This document shows positions 16,411-23,550 of a stretch of 64,000 nucleotides of DNA, one piece after another (the first letter of the stretch is position 1; every line of letters begins with the position of its first letter). The notes beneath the pieces were generated by a model that was not told the DNA's origin, ran no database searches, and saw nothing but the letters and a program-made list of their open reading frames with translations. The position numbers and the translations under genes are program-made. This DNA comes from Candidatus Nomurabacteria bacterium. GTDB taxonomy: Bacteria; Patescibacteriota; Saccharimonadia; Saccharimonadales; Saccharimonadaceae. The DNA is taken from positions 36,485 through 100,484 of the forward strand of contig JAISHF010000003.1 in NCBI GenBank assembly GCA_031262695.1, read 5' to 3'.

Positions 16411-18423
16411 TCAGGCCCAATCGGCAAAAATCTCATCGTCACTACTTGCTGAATAATCATCATCATAACAAATCTGGACCTCATCACTACTCATAGAATC
16501 ATCTATCTCGCTGCACTTCACTGGTTGCGGCGTCCATGTTTGCTCAAAATCTTGCGTGCCCAAATCGTCCAAATCGTCATCTTGTCGTAGCGGTCGTAAA
16601 AACCGTGATTCTTCCGTTCTCTGCACCGAGCCGTCAAACCCCTTCGTTTTCTCGTGGCTTGTAATATATAATTTGTGCCGCGCCCGCGTCATTGCTACAT
16701 AAAGTAGCCGCCGCTCCTCCTCTAAATCTGATTCGTTGCCCGACATCACTACTCGTTTAGACGGAAAAGTCCCCTCGTTCAGCCCAACTACAAATACTTC
16801 GTCCCATTCCAAGCCCTTTGCTGCATGCATCGTCATTAAAGTTACCGCACTCATTCCTACGCTCTCGTCCGAACTCGCAAATAACGCCAGCGACCCCAAA
16901 AAATCCTCCAAATTATCATATTCGCCTGCCTCTTCCACAAATGCCTTGACATTTGCTACGCGTGCATCTGCCCGCTCGTCTTTGCCTGTCTTTAAATAAT
17001 CCAAATAATGTAATCGTTCTACTAGTTCGCCAGCAATTTCTTTTGGTGATGAGGTCGCTATCTTCGTCCGCAAATCAGCCAAAAGTTCAAGAAACTCGTG
17101 CATACCTTGCCCCGCTTTGCCGCTTAATTGCTCGCCCGCAAAATATTTTTCAAGCGATCGCTCGCCTACGCCTCGTGTCGGCACATTTACTGCTCGCATA
17201 AAACTCACTTTGTCCTGCGGTGCCACTAGCAAGTTCAAGTAGGCAATCACATCCTTCACTTCGGCGCGGTCATAAAATCGCTGCCCGCCGACAAGTTTAT
17301 AGGGAATCTGCTTTTGTGTAAATAATTTCTCAAACGGCAAGCTTTGCATATTCATGCGATACAAAATCGCAAACTCGCCATAACTTGCCCCCTTAGCCAC
17401 TTCTCGCGCAATTGTCTGTGCCACAAATTCTGCTTCTTCAAATTGGTTATAAACCCGCACTACTTCAACTGGCGTTGCGTTCAGGCTCTCCGTCCAAATT
17501 GTCTTATCCGTGCGGTTGATATTTTCTTTAATCACCTTGTTTGCTGCATCTAAAATAGGTTTGGTAGAGCGATAATTTTGTTCCAACTTGATCACCGTCG
17601 CACCCTTAAAATCGTGTTCAAAGTTCAAGATGTTCTGATAATCCGCTCCTCGCCATGCATAAATTGACTGCCAGTCGTCGCCGACTACGCAAATATTCCG
17701 CTCGTCGTTGACTAACTTTCGCACAATCTGATATTGGATTTTATTTGTGTCCTGATATTCGTCAATTAAAATATGCTTGAACAGTCGCCGATATTTCTCG
17801 CGCACTTCTTCTACGTCCAGCAACCTCAACCAGTATAGCAGTAAATCATCAAAGTCCAACGCTCCATTTTGCCGCCGTTCTTGCTCATAAATCCGATAAA
17901 TCTGTGCCACCTTTTGCTCGTATGCCGTCGTTGCTTGTGCTAAATACTCGTCAGCCGAAATATTCTGATTTTTCGCCCCCGAAATATCGTCCCCTACATC
18001 GCGATATTGCGATTTAGACAGTTCAAATCCGTTTGTTTTAATGATATTTTTTAGTAGTAATCGCCGATCGTCTGCATCATAAATGATAAAGTTTTTGTTT
18101 AACCCCACCGCCTCGCCGTCCATTCGTAAAATGTGGAGTGCAATTCCATGAAATGTCCCCATGTATGGCAGTTGGACCTTGCCGGTTTGCAGGGTCTCCA
18201 AGAGTCGCAAAGTGCGGTCCTTCATTTCGCGTGCTGCCTTGTTGGTGAAAGTCACTGCCAAAATCCGCCATGGCTCTACTCTATGCGCAATCAAATTCGC
18301 GACGCGATGCGTCAAGGTCTTTGTCTTGCCGCTCCCCGCTCCCGCCAAAATTAACATCGGCCCCGAAAGCGTCTCCACCGCTCGCCGTTGTTCAGGGTTT
18401 AGCCCCTCCAGAATCTTATCCAT
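16411..18423 (-). CDS. uvrD: UvrD/PcrA-family DNA helicase
   Basis: This superfamily 1A 3'-5' helicase unwinds DNA in excision and mismatch repair. The 670 residues carry Walker A AGAGSGKTKT near 27, the DEYQDTNKIQY motif II, the GDDWQSIYAWRGA region, LEQNYRST (motif IV), MTMHAAKGLEWDEVFVVGL (motif V) and EERRLLYVAMTRAR (motif VI). The C-terminal tail is acidic and short. Base composition is odd: its coding strand is G-rich on the minus strand, opposite to every neighbour, which suggests a recent inversion. Its promoter is fused back to back with that of rnhA. Confidence 0.96.
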   Translation of the reverse strand: MDKILEGLNPEQRRAVETLSGPMLILAGAGSGKTKTLTHRVANLIAHRVEPWRILAVTFTNKAAREMKDRTLRLLETLQTGKVQLPYMGTFHGIALHILRMDGEAVGLNKNFIIYDADDRRLLLKNIIKTNGFELSKSQYRDVGDDISGAKNQNISADEYLAQATTAYEQKVAQIYRIYEQERRQNGALDFDDLLLYWLRLLDVEEVREKYRRLFKHILIDEYQDTNKIQYQIVRKLVNDERNICVVGDDWQSIYAWRGADYQNILNFEHDFKGATVIKLEQNYRSTKPILDAANKVIKENINRTDKTIWTESLNATPVEVVRVYNQFEEAEFVAQTIAREVAKGASYGEFAILYRMNMQSLPFEKLFTQKQIPYKLVGGQRFYDRAEVKDVIAYLNLLVAPQDKVSFMRAVNVPTRGVGERSLEKYFAGEQLSGKAGQGMHEFLELLADLRTKIATSSPKEIAGELVERLHYLDYLKTGKDERADARVANVKAFVEEAGEYDNLEDFLGSLALFASSDESVGMSAVTLMTMHAAKGLEWDEVFVVGLNEGTFPSKRVVMSGNESDLEEERRLLYVAMTRARHKLYITSHEKTKGFDGSVQRTEESRFLRPLRQDDDLDDLGTQDFEQTWTPQPVKCSEIDDSMSSDEVQICYDDDYSASSDDEIFADWA

Positions 18424-18458
18424 ACTATATTATAGCATTTTTATGCTATAATTTAACT
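18424..18458. promoter_or_regulatory. Palindromic bidirectional promoter of uvrD and rnhA
   Basis: A perfect 10-bp inverted repeat (18429-18438 and 18443-18452, ATTATAGCAT/ATGCTATAAT, 4-nt centre TTTT) supplies a TGCTATAAT box to each strand. The boxes are 5 nt from the uvrD ATG and 6 nt from the rnhA ATG. The two polymerase sites overlap and should exclude one another. Confidence 0.7.
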
Positions 18459-18968
18459 ATGAATCTATATTTTACAGATGGTAGCGCAATGCCAAACCCA
18501 GGTGATGGTGGGTGGGCAGTGGTGCGATTTATAGATGAGCCGCGTACTGGTGAAGGTGTGGTGGTAGCGAGTGGTGCGGCAGAGAACACGACAAATATTC
18601 GTATGGAGGGATATGCACTCGAGGCGGCGATTAAGGTTGGCATGGAGAGTGGTGAGCCTTATAAAATTATTACGGATAGCATGTTTTGGTGCAATGTGCT
18701 GATGGAGTGGGCACCAGAATGGGCGGCGAATGATTGGAAGAAAAAGACCAAGGGAAAGATCCAAAATTTAGATTTAGTGCAAAAATTATATGCATTATAT
18801 CAAGAGGCAAAACCAACTATTGAATGGACGCGCGGGCATGTTGGCACGCTCGGTAATGAAGCGGTTGATGAAGCTGCGAACATAGCACGGGCTGAAGGTG
18901 TGAAAAACGGTGCTCAAGATGACCGACAAGACGGCCTGAGCGACTCACAAAAACGGTTATTTGGCTAG
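18459..18968 (+). CDS. rnhA: Ribonuclease H (RNase HI family)
   Basis: RNase HI cuts the RNA strand of RNA-DNA hybrids. The 169-residue protein has the four acidic active-site positions: D in YFTDGSAMPNPG, E in MEGYALEAA, D in ITDSMFWCN and D in NEAVDEAAN, plus the usual Gly/Trp packing. A longer upstream start would run into uvrD, and ATG 18459 is 6 nt from TATAAT, so the start is well supported. It overlaps the alaS stop by 12 nt on the opposite strand. A short charged tail (about 148-169) extends past the core. Confidence 0.93.
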   Translation: MNLYFTDGSAMPNPGDGGWAVVRFIDEPRTGEGVVVASGAAENTTNIRMEGYALEAAIKVGMESGEPYKIITDSMFWCNVLMEWAPEWAANDWKKKTKGKIQNLDLVQKLYALYQEAKPTIEWTRGHVGTLGNEAVDEAANIARAEGVKNGAQDDRQDGLSDSQKRLFG

Positions 18969-20873
18969 CACGGCCTTAATACGGCGGACGCCAGCCGAAG
19001 AGGATTCTTCTTTGGTGATTTTGAAGTGGCCGCTTTCTAGGATTTCGCCAGTATGGTTGACATGGGGGCCGCCGCAGATTTCGCGCGAAATAATTGGTTT
19101 CGCGTCAGTATTGACAACTGGGTCTTGCGAAGTGTCGCCACCGATGGTATAAACTAGAACTTTGTCGCCGTATTTGTCGCGGAAAACGCCGTGGGCGTGG
19201 AGGGTGTCAAAGGCATAGTCGGTAGCATATTCGGCGTGAGTGACGGGCAAGTCGGCTTCTAGCCAACCGTTGACGAGGTTTTCAACTTCGGTGATTTGCT
19301 CGGGTGTGAGTTTTTCGTTTGCAGCAAAATCAAAACGCAAACGTTCGGCCGTAATATTTGCGCCTTTTTGGGCAGCGTCGGTTTTTAGTACTTGATTCAA
19401 CGCGGCGCCAAGCAAGTGTGCGGCGGTATGATATTTAACGGTTAAGTCGGAGCTATCGGCGAGGCCGCCTTTGAACATACCCTTGGTGGCGGTTTGGCTG
19501 CGCATTTTTTGCTCGGCGACTTTGGCATCAAATTCTTCTTGCCAATTTTCGGTTAACTTGATACCACGTTCGGCTGCGACTTCCAAGGATAATTCGCGGG
19601 GGAAGCCGTAGGTGTCATGGAGGGTGAAAATTTGCGCGCCAGTTAAAACGCCTGTGGCAACCTTTTCAAATTCGCGGAGGCCGCGGGTGAGAGTTTTGTT
19701 AAATTGGGATTCTTCACGCGATAAAATCGCGATAATCTCGGCTTGGTTTTGGGAGATTTCTGGGTAGGCGGATTGGTAGATTGCGGCAACGATTGGCACG
19801 AGTTCGGCAAAAAAGTTGTCGCGCAGGCCGAGTTTTTGCGCCTTCAAAATGGCGCGGCGGCAGAGGCGGCGTAAGACGTAGCCGTGTTCTTTGTTGCTTG
19901 GGGTGAGGCCTTGCGCAACCAAAAAAACACTGGCACGCAAATGGTCGGCAATGATTTGCATTTCGGGTTTATGGTCGCTATAATCTTGATGCGAGAGCTC
20001 TTCAAGGCGGCTAATAATTGGCTGCAAAATAGAGATTTTGAAAATATCGGACGAGTCAATTGCGGCTGCGGCAAGACGTTCTAGACCGCCACCAAAATCA
20101 ACATTTTTTTGTTGTAATTCTTCAAATGAGCCATCGGGCAAACGGCGATATTGCATAAAAACTTGGTTGCCGATTTCAACAAAGCGACCAGAATCGCTGG
20201 CTGGGTGTGGCTCGCCAAATTTTGGATCGTGAAACTCGGCGCCGTAATCATAAAAAACTTCGCTGTCTGGGCCGCACGGGTCGCCGATTGGCGTGCTGGC
20301 GATGCCGCCAGCGCGGCTCCACCAGTTTTCTTTGTCATTGTAAAAGAAAATTCGCTCGCCTGGCTTGATACCGCGTTTGTCGCCATCTTCGGCGCTGCCG
20401 ATTTCGGCAATTTCGGCACTGACACCAGCCTCCTTGAAGACTTTTTGCCAGATTTCGGCGGCTTCGTTGTCGCGCGGAATATTGTGGGCTCCGTCGCCGA
20501 CAAAACAAGTAACATAAATGCGGCTTGGGTCTAACCCAATGTCTTCAGTTAGAAATGCGAAAAATTGACGGATCTGGAACTCTTTGAAGTAATCACCAAG
20601 CGACCAGTTGCCGAGCATTTCAAAAAAAGTAGTGTGGCGGTTATCACCGACATCTTCAATATCTTGCGAGCGAAAACATGGCTGGCTATCGGTAAGCCGT
20701 GTGCCGTCAGGGTGCTTTTGCCCAAGCAAATATGGCATCAACGGTTGCATACCGCTACCAGTAAAAAGCGTCGTCGGGTCGTTTTCAAGTCGCAAAACCG
20801 CTGGCGCAATTACTTGATGCCCTGATTTTTCCATCCGCGCCAAAAACTTTGCTCTTACATCATTTGCATTCAT
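18957..20873 (-). CDS. alaS: Alanyl-tRNA synthetase without C-Ala domain
   Basis: AlaRS charges tRNA-Ala and edits mischarged Ser and Gly. The 638 residues hold the class II catalytic core (motif 2 region near 75, DVGDNRHTTFFEMLGNWSLGDYF) and the editing domain with both zinc/hydrolysis motifs, HTAAHLLG (HxxxH) and CGGPHVNHTG (CxxxH). The protein stops at about the end of the editing domain, so the usual C-terminal dimerisation and C-Ala region (about 200 residues) is missing. ATG 20873 is preferred over an ATG 18 nt upstream that is part of the promoter. Confidence 0.95.
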   Translation of the reverse strand: MNANDVRAKFLARMEKSGHQVIAPAVLRLENDPTTLFTGSGMQPLMPYLLGQKHPDGTRLTDSQPCFRSQDIEDVGDNRHTTFFEMLGNWSLGDYFKEFQIRQFFAFLTEDIGLDPSRIYVTCFVGDGAHNIPRDNEAAEIWQKVFKEAGVSAEIAEIGSAEDGDKRGIKPGERIFFYNDKENWWSRAGGIASTPIGDPCGPDSEVFYDYGAEFHDPKFGEPHPASDSGRFVEIGNQVFMQYRRLPDGSFEELQQKNVDFGGGLERLAAAAIDSSDIFKISILQPIISRLEELSHQDYSDHKPEMQIIADHLRASVFLVAQGLTPSNKEHGYVLRRLCRRAILKAQKLGLRDNFFAELVPIVAAIYQSAYPEISQNQAEIIAILSREESQFNKTLTRGLREFEKVATGVLTGAQIFTLHDTYGFPRELSLEVAAERGIKLTENWQEEFDAKVAEQKMRSQTATKGMFKGGLADSSDLTVKYHTAAHLLGAALNQVLKTDAAQKGANITAERLRFDFAANEKLTPEQITEVENLVNGWLEADLPVTHAEYATDYAFDTLHAHGVFRDKYGDKVLVYTIGGDTSQDPVVNTDAKPIISREICGGPHVNHTGEILESGHFKITKEESSSAGVRRIKAVLAK

Positions 20874-20879
20874 ATATAA

Positions 20880-20890
20880 TATATACCACA
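20880..20890 (-). promoter_or_regulatory. alaS extended -10 box
   Basis: TGTGGTATATA on the minus strand, 6 nt from the alaS ATG. Read as codons with the preceding A it yields Met-Trp-Tyr, which explains a spurious longer ORF. Confidence 0.5.
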
Positions 20891-20934
20891 AAAACAGATA
20901 TGCCGCAAGGGTAACGATGTGGTATCATATATAT

Positions 20935-21585
20935 ATGACACGCGCTAAGAAGGAAAGGCGAATTGTTTTTGGGATTTTGGCGGTGGTCGCCTGTTTGGGT
21001 GGAGCGGTGCTTCTGTTTTGGAAGGCGCGAAATGCCTACATTTTAACTCTTCCATTTGACTATGACTTTGGTTTTGGGTTTGTTCTTGAAGAAGATGATG
21101 AACTCAGGCTTCATGATGTGCGCGCTCGAGATTTTGGCGGAAAATTTGAAGACATAAGGCTGCTTCGTAGCGACCAAGATGTAAGACCAGAAGATATAAA
21201 TATAGGGTATAGTCTTGATAACTGTCTAACTACTTTTATTGATGACGAAAGAAATAAGGTGGTTAATAAGTATGTAGGCGATGATGAGTGCAGGATTGCA
21301 GTTGACAATGTTCTTGGGCCTTCCGATAACACCGCAGAACCATCAGAAGAGCAACAAGAAATCGGCCGGCAAGTTGCTAGGGAATTAGCGGGAATAGAAC
21401 ATGCTGGCTGGCGAAAAATTTATTTCTTGGCGAGCGGAAAAGTTTTGGTAGTGAACATACTAAATGTTAATTGGGTGTCGCCGATTGATTTTTACTTTTA
21501 TGAAAATGGCAACTTGGGGCGTGCTTATGGGTTTATTCTAGAAAGGGACTTGGGGTTTTCTGGTGGCATAATCGAAAGTGTTTAA
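20935..21585 (+). CDS. Single-pass exported protein, unknown function
   Basis: This 216-residue protein starts with a basic cytoplasmic stretch (TRAKKERR), one membrane segment at about 10-32, then an external domain with two cysteines (in NCLTTF and DECRIAV) that could pair. I do not recognise the fold. The start is 6 nt after TATCAT with a TGTGG extension (918-928 of this kilobase), so it fits the leaderless class; an ATG 18 nt upstream lies within the promoter. It is divergent from alaS. Confidence 0.72.
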   Translation: MTRAKKERRIVFGILAVVACLGGAVLLFWKARNAYILTLPFDYDFGFGFVLEEDDELRLHDVRARDFGGKFEDIRLLRSDQDVRPEDINIGYSLDNCLTTFIDDERNKVVNKYVGDDECRIAVDNVLGPSDNTAEPSEEQQEIGRQVARELAGIEHAGWRKIYFLASGKVLVVNILNVNWVSPIDFYFYENGNLGRAYGFILERDLGFSGGIIESV

Positions 21586-21594
21586 CAAAATCCT

Positions 21595-21624
21595 TGCAAG
21601 CCACCTGCTTGGCGTGCTATACTT
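21595..21624 (+). promoter_or_regulatory. Promoter of the 125-residue orphan
   Basis: TTGCAA (21595-21600), an 18-nt spacer ending in TGC and TATACT (21619-21624). A leader of about 35 nt carries GGGGAGG before ATG 21665. Confidence 0.5.
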
Positions 21625-21664
21625 ACTTCGTAAATTAGCATAAGCATAAACACGGTGGGGAGGT

Positions 21665-22042
21665 ATGAAGTTTGCAGTGAAGCGTTGCGGCTTTAACTCT
21701 GCTGACGTGGAAAAACTTGCAAAACAAAGTGATTATGCGATTTGGGCGGTTGTCTGCCTGTCTAACGAGGGCTGTGCGATTGGCAACGAGCATCCGAATA
21801 CGCTTAGAAACCATCTAGCACATTGCTTTGGCAAATACGCTAGAACCTATGGCGTGTTTATAGACTTAAAAACAGGAGAAATTAAGCCGCGTTGCGTTGT
21901 TAACCGTAAATATAAAAATCGCCTATCGCACGAAATCTTAGATTTAGAAATCAAACAACTAGTTTTGAAACAACTCCAACAACGGTTTTGGCATTATTCA
22001 TTTGAGACTGGGGTGGAGCTGTGGATGGGGGTAGGGGGATAA
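21665..22042 (+). CDS. Cytoplasmic orphan protein with five cysteines
   Basis: A 125-residue protein with no membrane segment and no recognised family. Five cysteines (about residues 8, 31, 37, 54 and 77), several histidines around NHLAHC and a Leu/Gln-rich C-terminal helix (IKQLVLKQLQQRFW) are visible. The cysteine spacing could bind a metal but matches no motif I know. A strong GGGGAGG site sits 4 nt before the ATG and a -35/-10 promoter lies upstream, the promoter class used by accessory genes here. Confidence 0.65.
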   Translation: MKFAVKRCGFNSADVEKLAKQSDYAIWAVVCLSNEGCAIGNEHPNTLRNHLAHCFGKYARTYGVFIDLKTGEIKPRCVVNRKYKNRLSHEILDLEIKQLVLKQLQQRFWHYSFETGVELWMGVGG

Positions 22043-22049
22043 ATAAGTT

Positions 22050-22126
22050 TGGTGCGGGTTAAGAGACTCTAACTCTCGACCTCATCCTTGGCAAGGATGC
22101 GCTCTAAACAACTGAGCTAAACCCGC
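22050..22126 (-). tRNA. tRNA-Gly (anticodon GCC)
   Basis: On the minus strand the acceptor arm GCGGGTT pairs with AACCCGC, the anticodon stem is CATCC/GGATG and the loop TTGCCAA reads GCC. CCA is encoded. Its TATAAT box lies about 8 nt upstream, back to back with the ruvC promoter. Confidence 0.95.
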
Positions 22127-22192
22127 ATACTTAAATTATAGCAAGAATTTCCTGAAAATCAAGTATAATATATATATGCGGAGGCGATTTTA
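22127..22192. promoter_or_regulatory. Divergent promoters of tRNA-Gly and ruvC
   Basis: Plus strand: TATAAT 22164-22169, then 6 nt to an ATG at 22176 that opens a five-codon ORF. Its stop TAG shares its last G with the GTG start of ruvC, and GGAGG inside it lies 8 nt before that GTG. Minus strand: TTGATT, a 16-nt spacer and TATAAT precede tRNA-Gly. Confidence 0.6.
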
Positions 22193-22672
22193 GTGGCGAG
22201 GCGGATTTTGGGGCTGGATCCCGGGACGGGGATTTTTGGGTTTGGTGTGGTGGAGATTGTGCGGGGTGTGCCAAAAATGATTACGGGCGGCGTGATTACG
22301 ACGCCAAAAAATACGCCGTTGCCCGATCGGTTGGTGGAGATTTATGACGAACTGCATAATATTATTCACGAAACGCAGCCAAATGAAGTTTCTATTGAAA
22401 AACTTTATTTTACGCGGAATATTACGACGGCGATTTCGGTGGCGGAGGCGCGGGGCGTGGCGGAACTTGTGGCGCACCAAGAAAAATTGCCGATTTTTGA
22501 GTATAATCCAAATGAAATCAAGCAGACTTTGACTGGTTATGGCAGAGCGGAGAAAAAGCAGGTGCAGGAGATGGTCAAGCAGACGCTCGGGCTATCGGTT
22601 ATCCCGAAGCCCGATGACGCGGCGGACGCCCTCGCGGCAGCGATTACGCATTTTATGATGACGCGCTATTGA
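22193..22672 (+). CDS. ruvC: Holliday junction resolvase RuvC
   Basis: RuvC cuts Holliday junctions at the end of homologous recombination, normally with RuvAB. The 159 residues carry the RNase H-like acidic residues: D in LGLDPGTGIFGFGVV, E in VSIEKLYF, and the closing DDAADALAAAITH motif. SVAEARGV and YNPNEIKQTLTGYG are also typical. It starts at GTG with GGAGG 8 nt upstream. ruvA and ruvB are not in the window. Confidence 0.96.
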   Translation: MARRILGLDPGTGIFGFGVVEIVRGVPKMITGGVITTPKNTPLPDRLVEIYDELHNIIHETQPNEVSIEKLYFTRNITTAISVAEARGVAELVAHQEKLPIFEYNPNEIKQTLTGYGRAEKKQVQEMVKQTLGLSVIPKPDDAADALAAAITHFMMTRY

Positions 22673-22709
22673 CAGGTGTGGTATAGTTTTGCTGTTAAAA
22701 AATATCAGA

Positions 22710-22726
22710 TGTGATAAGATAGAGAC
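22710..22726 (+). promoter_or_regulatory. Leaderless promoter of the first CdiA-like nuclease
   Basis: TGTGA followed by TAAGAT (22715-22720) lies 6 nt before ATG 22727. Confidence 0.55.
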
Positions 22727-23104
22727 ATGAACGATAAAATTTCCTTGGGATTTGGGGCGATGCCAGAGCCGCACGAGCTTGAAACGGTGTATTTTTTGGT
22801 TGAGCATTTACCGATTAGGCATGTGCGGATTTTAGCGCCAAGCCAAGTTGAGGGCGTTCACAAGCCAGATTTGGACATTGATGGTGTTTTATGGGAGATG
22901 AAGGCGCCGATTAACTCTAATAAGCGGTCAGTTGAGCATATCCTGCGAGTTGCCATAAAACAATCGGTCAATATTCTTATAGATCTACGGCGCCTTAATG
23001 GCAGTGAGAGTAATTTCGTTAGCAGGGTTAAATTTGAGCTGGGTAAAAGGAAAAATATTAAAAAATTAAAAATAATCACAAAAGATTTAAAACTATTGAC
23101 TTAA
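22727..23104 (+). CDS. Stand-alone CdiA C-terminal-like nuclease, paralogue A
   Basis: A 125-residue protein with a PD-(D/E)xK-like core: PD in HKPDLDIDG, then WEMK within GVLWEMKAP, followed by Ile-rich helix and strand NILIDLRR and a C-terminal KKLKIITKDLK. This matches the general signature of CdiA C-terminal toxin nucleases (resemblance, not proof). It has no secretion signal and no delivery domain. A clear paralogue at 44249 shares EPHE, the PD...WExK core, QSxN, IDxRR and ITKDxK. Right after the stop codon lies a small structured RNA candidate whose -35 box overlaps the last codons, as in the paralogue. Confidence 0.7.
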   Translation: MNDKISLGFGAMPEPHELETVYFLVEHLPIRHVRILAPSQVEGVHKPDLDIDGVLWEMKAPINSNKRSVEHILRVAIKQSVNILIDLRRLNGSESNFVSRVKFELGKRKNIKKLKIITKDLKLLT

Positions 23105-23174
23105 AGTAATTTTTTGATAAAATATAAGTATAAAGATGCGTTCTCTGCCGGATGGCTAAGGGCGCATCTTTTTT
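23096..23174 (+). ncRNA. Small structured RNA candidate A, downstream of the nuclease
   Basis: TTGACT (23096-23101, overlapping the nuclease stop), a 16-nt spacer ending in TGA and TAAAAT (23118-23123) predict a transcript of about 45 nt from about 23130. It folds as a 9-bp stem (23132-23140 with 23163-23171) around a smaller hairpin GCCGGATGGC (23147-23156) and ends in six T's. It could be an independent RNA or an attenuator. The GCC-GATGGC motif recurs in candidate B. Confidence 0.5.
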
Positions 23175-23186
23175 ATGGAAACGTGC

Positions 23187-23199
23187 TATAATATTAAGC
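23187..23199 (+). promoter_or_regulatory. Intact promoter of the phosphatase pseudogene
   Basis: TATAAT (23187-23192) with upstream TGC lies 7 nt before an ATG that now opens only a ten-codon ORF. Confidence 0.5.
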
Positions 23200-23527
23200 A
23201 TGGAAGCTAGTAATTCTACGGGGAGCGCGTAAGTATGAGGGACGGCAGAACAATCCGGAGGGAGATTACTATGGGGTATGGGATTATAATCGCGAGCATG
23301 ACTTTGGAGGTGAGAGTTTGGGGGCATTAGAGAAGCGAGTTTGGCCGTTTTTACAGAAAATTCAAGAATAGTATGCCAAAAAAGATGTTTTGCTAGTGGC
23401 GCATGGCGGAGTGGGGTTGATAATTCGGGAGTATTATCGTGGCAAGCCTGAGAGTGGGAATCTGCTGGAGCTACCACCAGTTACGCATGGTGAGGTTGAG
23501 GTTTTTACAGTAGCAGAGCGCGGTTAG
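23200..23527 (+). pseudogene. Histidine phosphatase (phosphoglycerate mutase family) remnant
   Basis: One base out of frame with the promoter-proximal ATG, the reading frame from 23201 gives KLVILRGARKYEG, then YGVWDYNREHDFGGESLG and, after an in-frame TAG at 23369-23371, DVLLVAHGGVGLIIREYY and GNLLELPPV to a TAG at 23525-23527. These are recognisable pieces of a histidine phosphatase. Four lesions are visible: an apparent one-base insertion after ATG, loss of the catalytic RHG histidine (RGA instead), a missing segment of tens of residues between the start and middle, and the internal stop. The gene is dead, though its promoter survives. Confidence 0.8.
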
Positions 23528-23550
23528 AATTAAAAATGAGGCAAGCGCTA

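Noticed and set aside
16207..16452. 81-residue ORF across the tRNA genes
   Set aside because: It reads through both tRNAs and the terminator and has no protein-like features.
22176..22193. Five-codon upstream ORF ahead of ruvC as a regulatory peptide
   Set aside because: The stretch also contains a normal GGAGG at good distance from the GTG, so it is most simply a short leader.
23076..23477. 133-residue minus-strand ORF
   Set aside because: It is antisense to the phosphatase remnant, has no ribosome site and no recognisable protein features.
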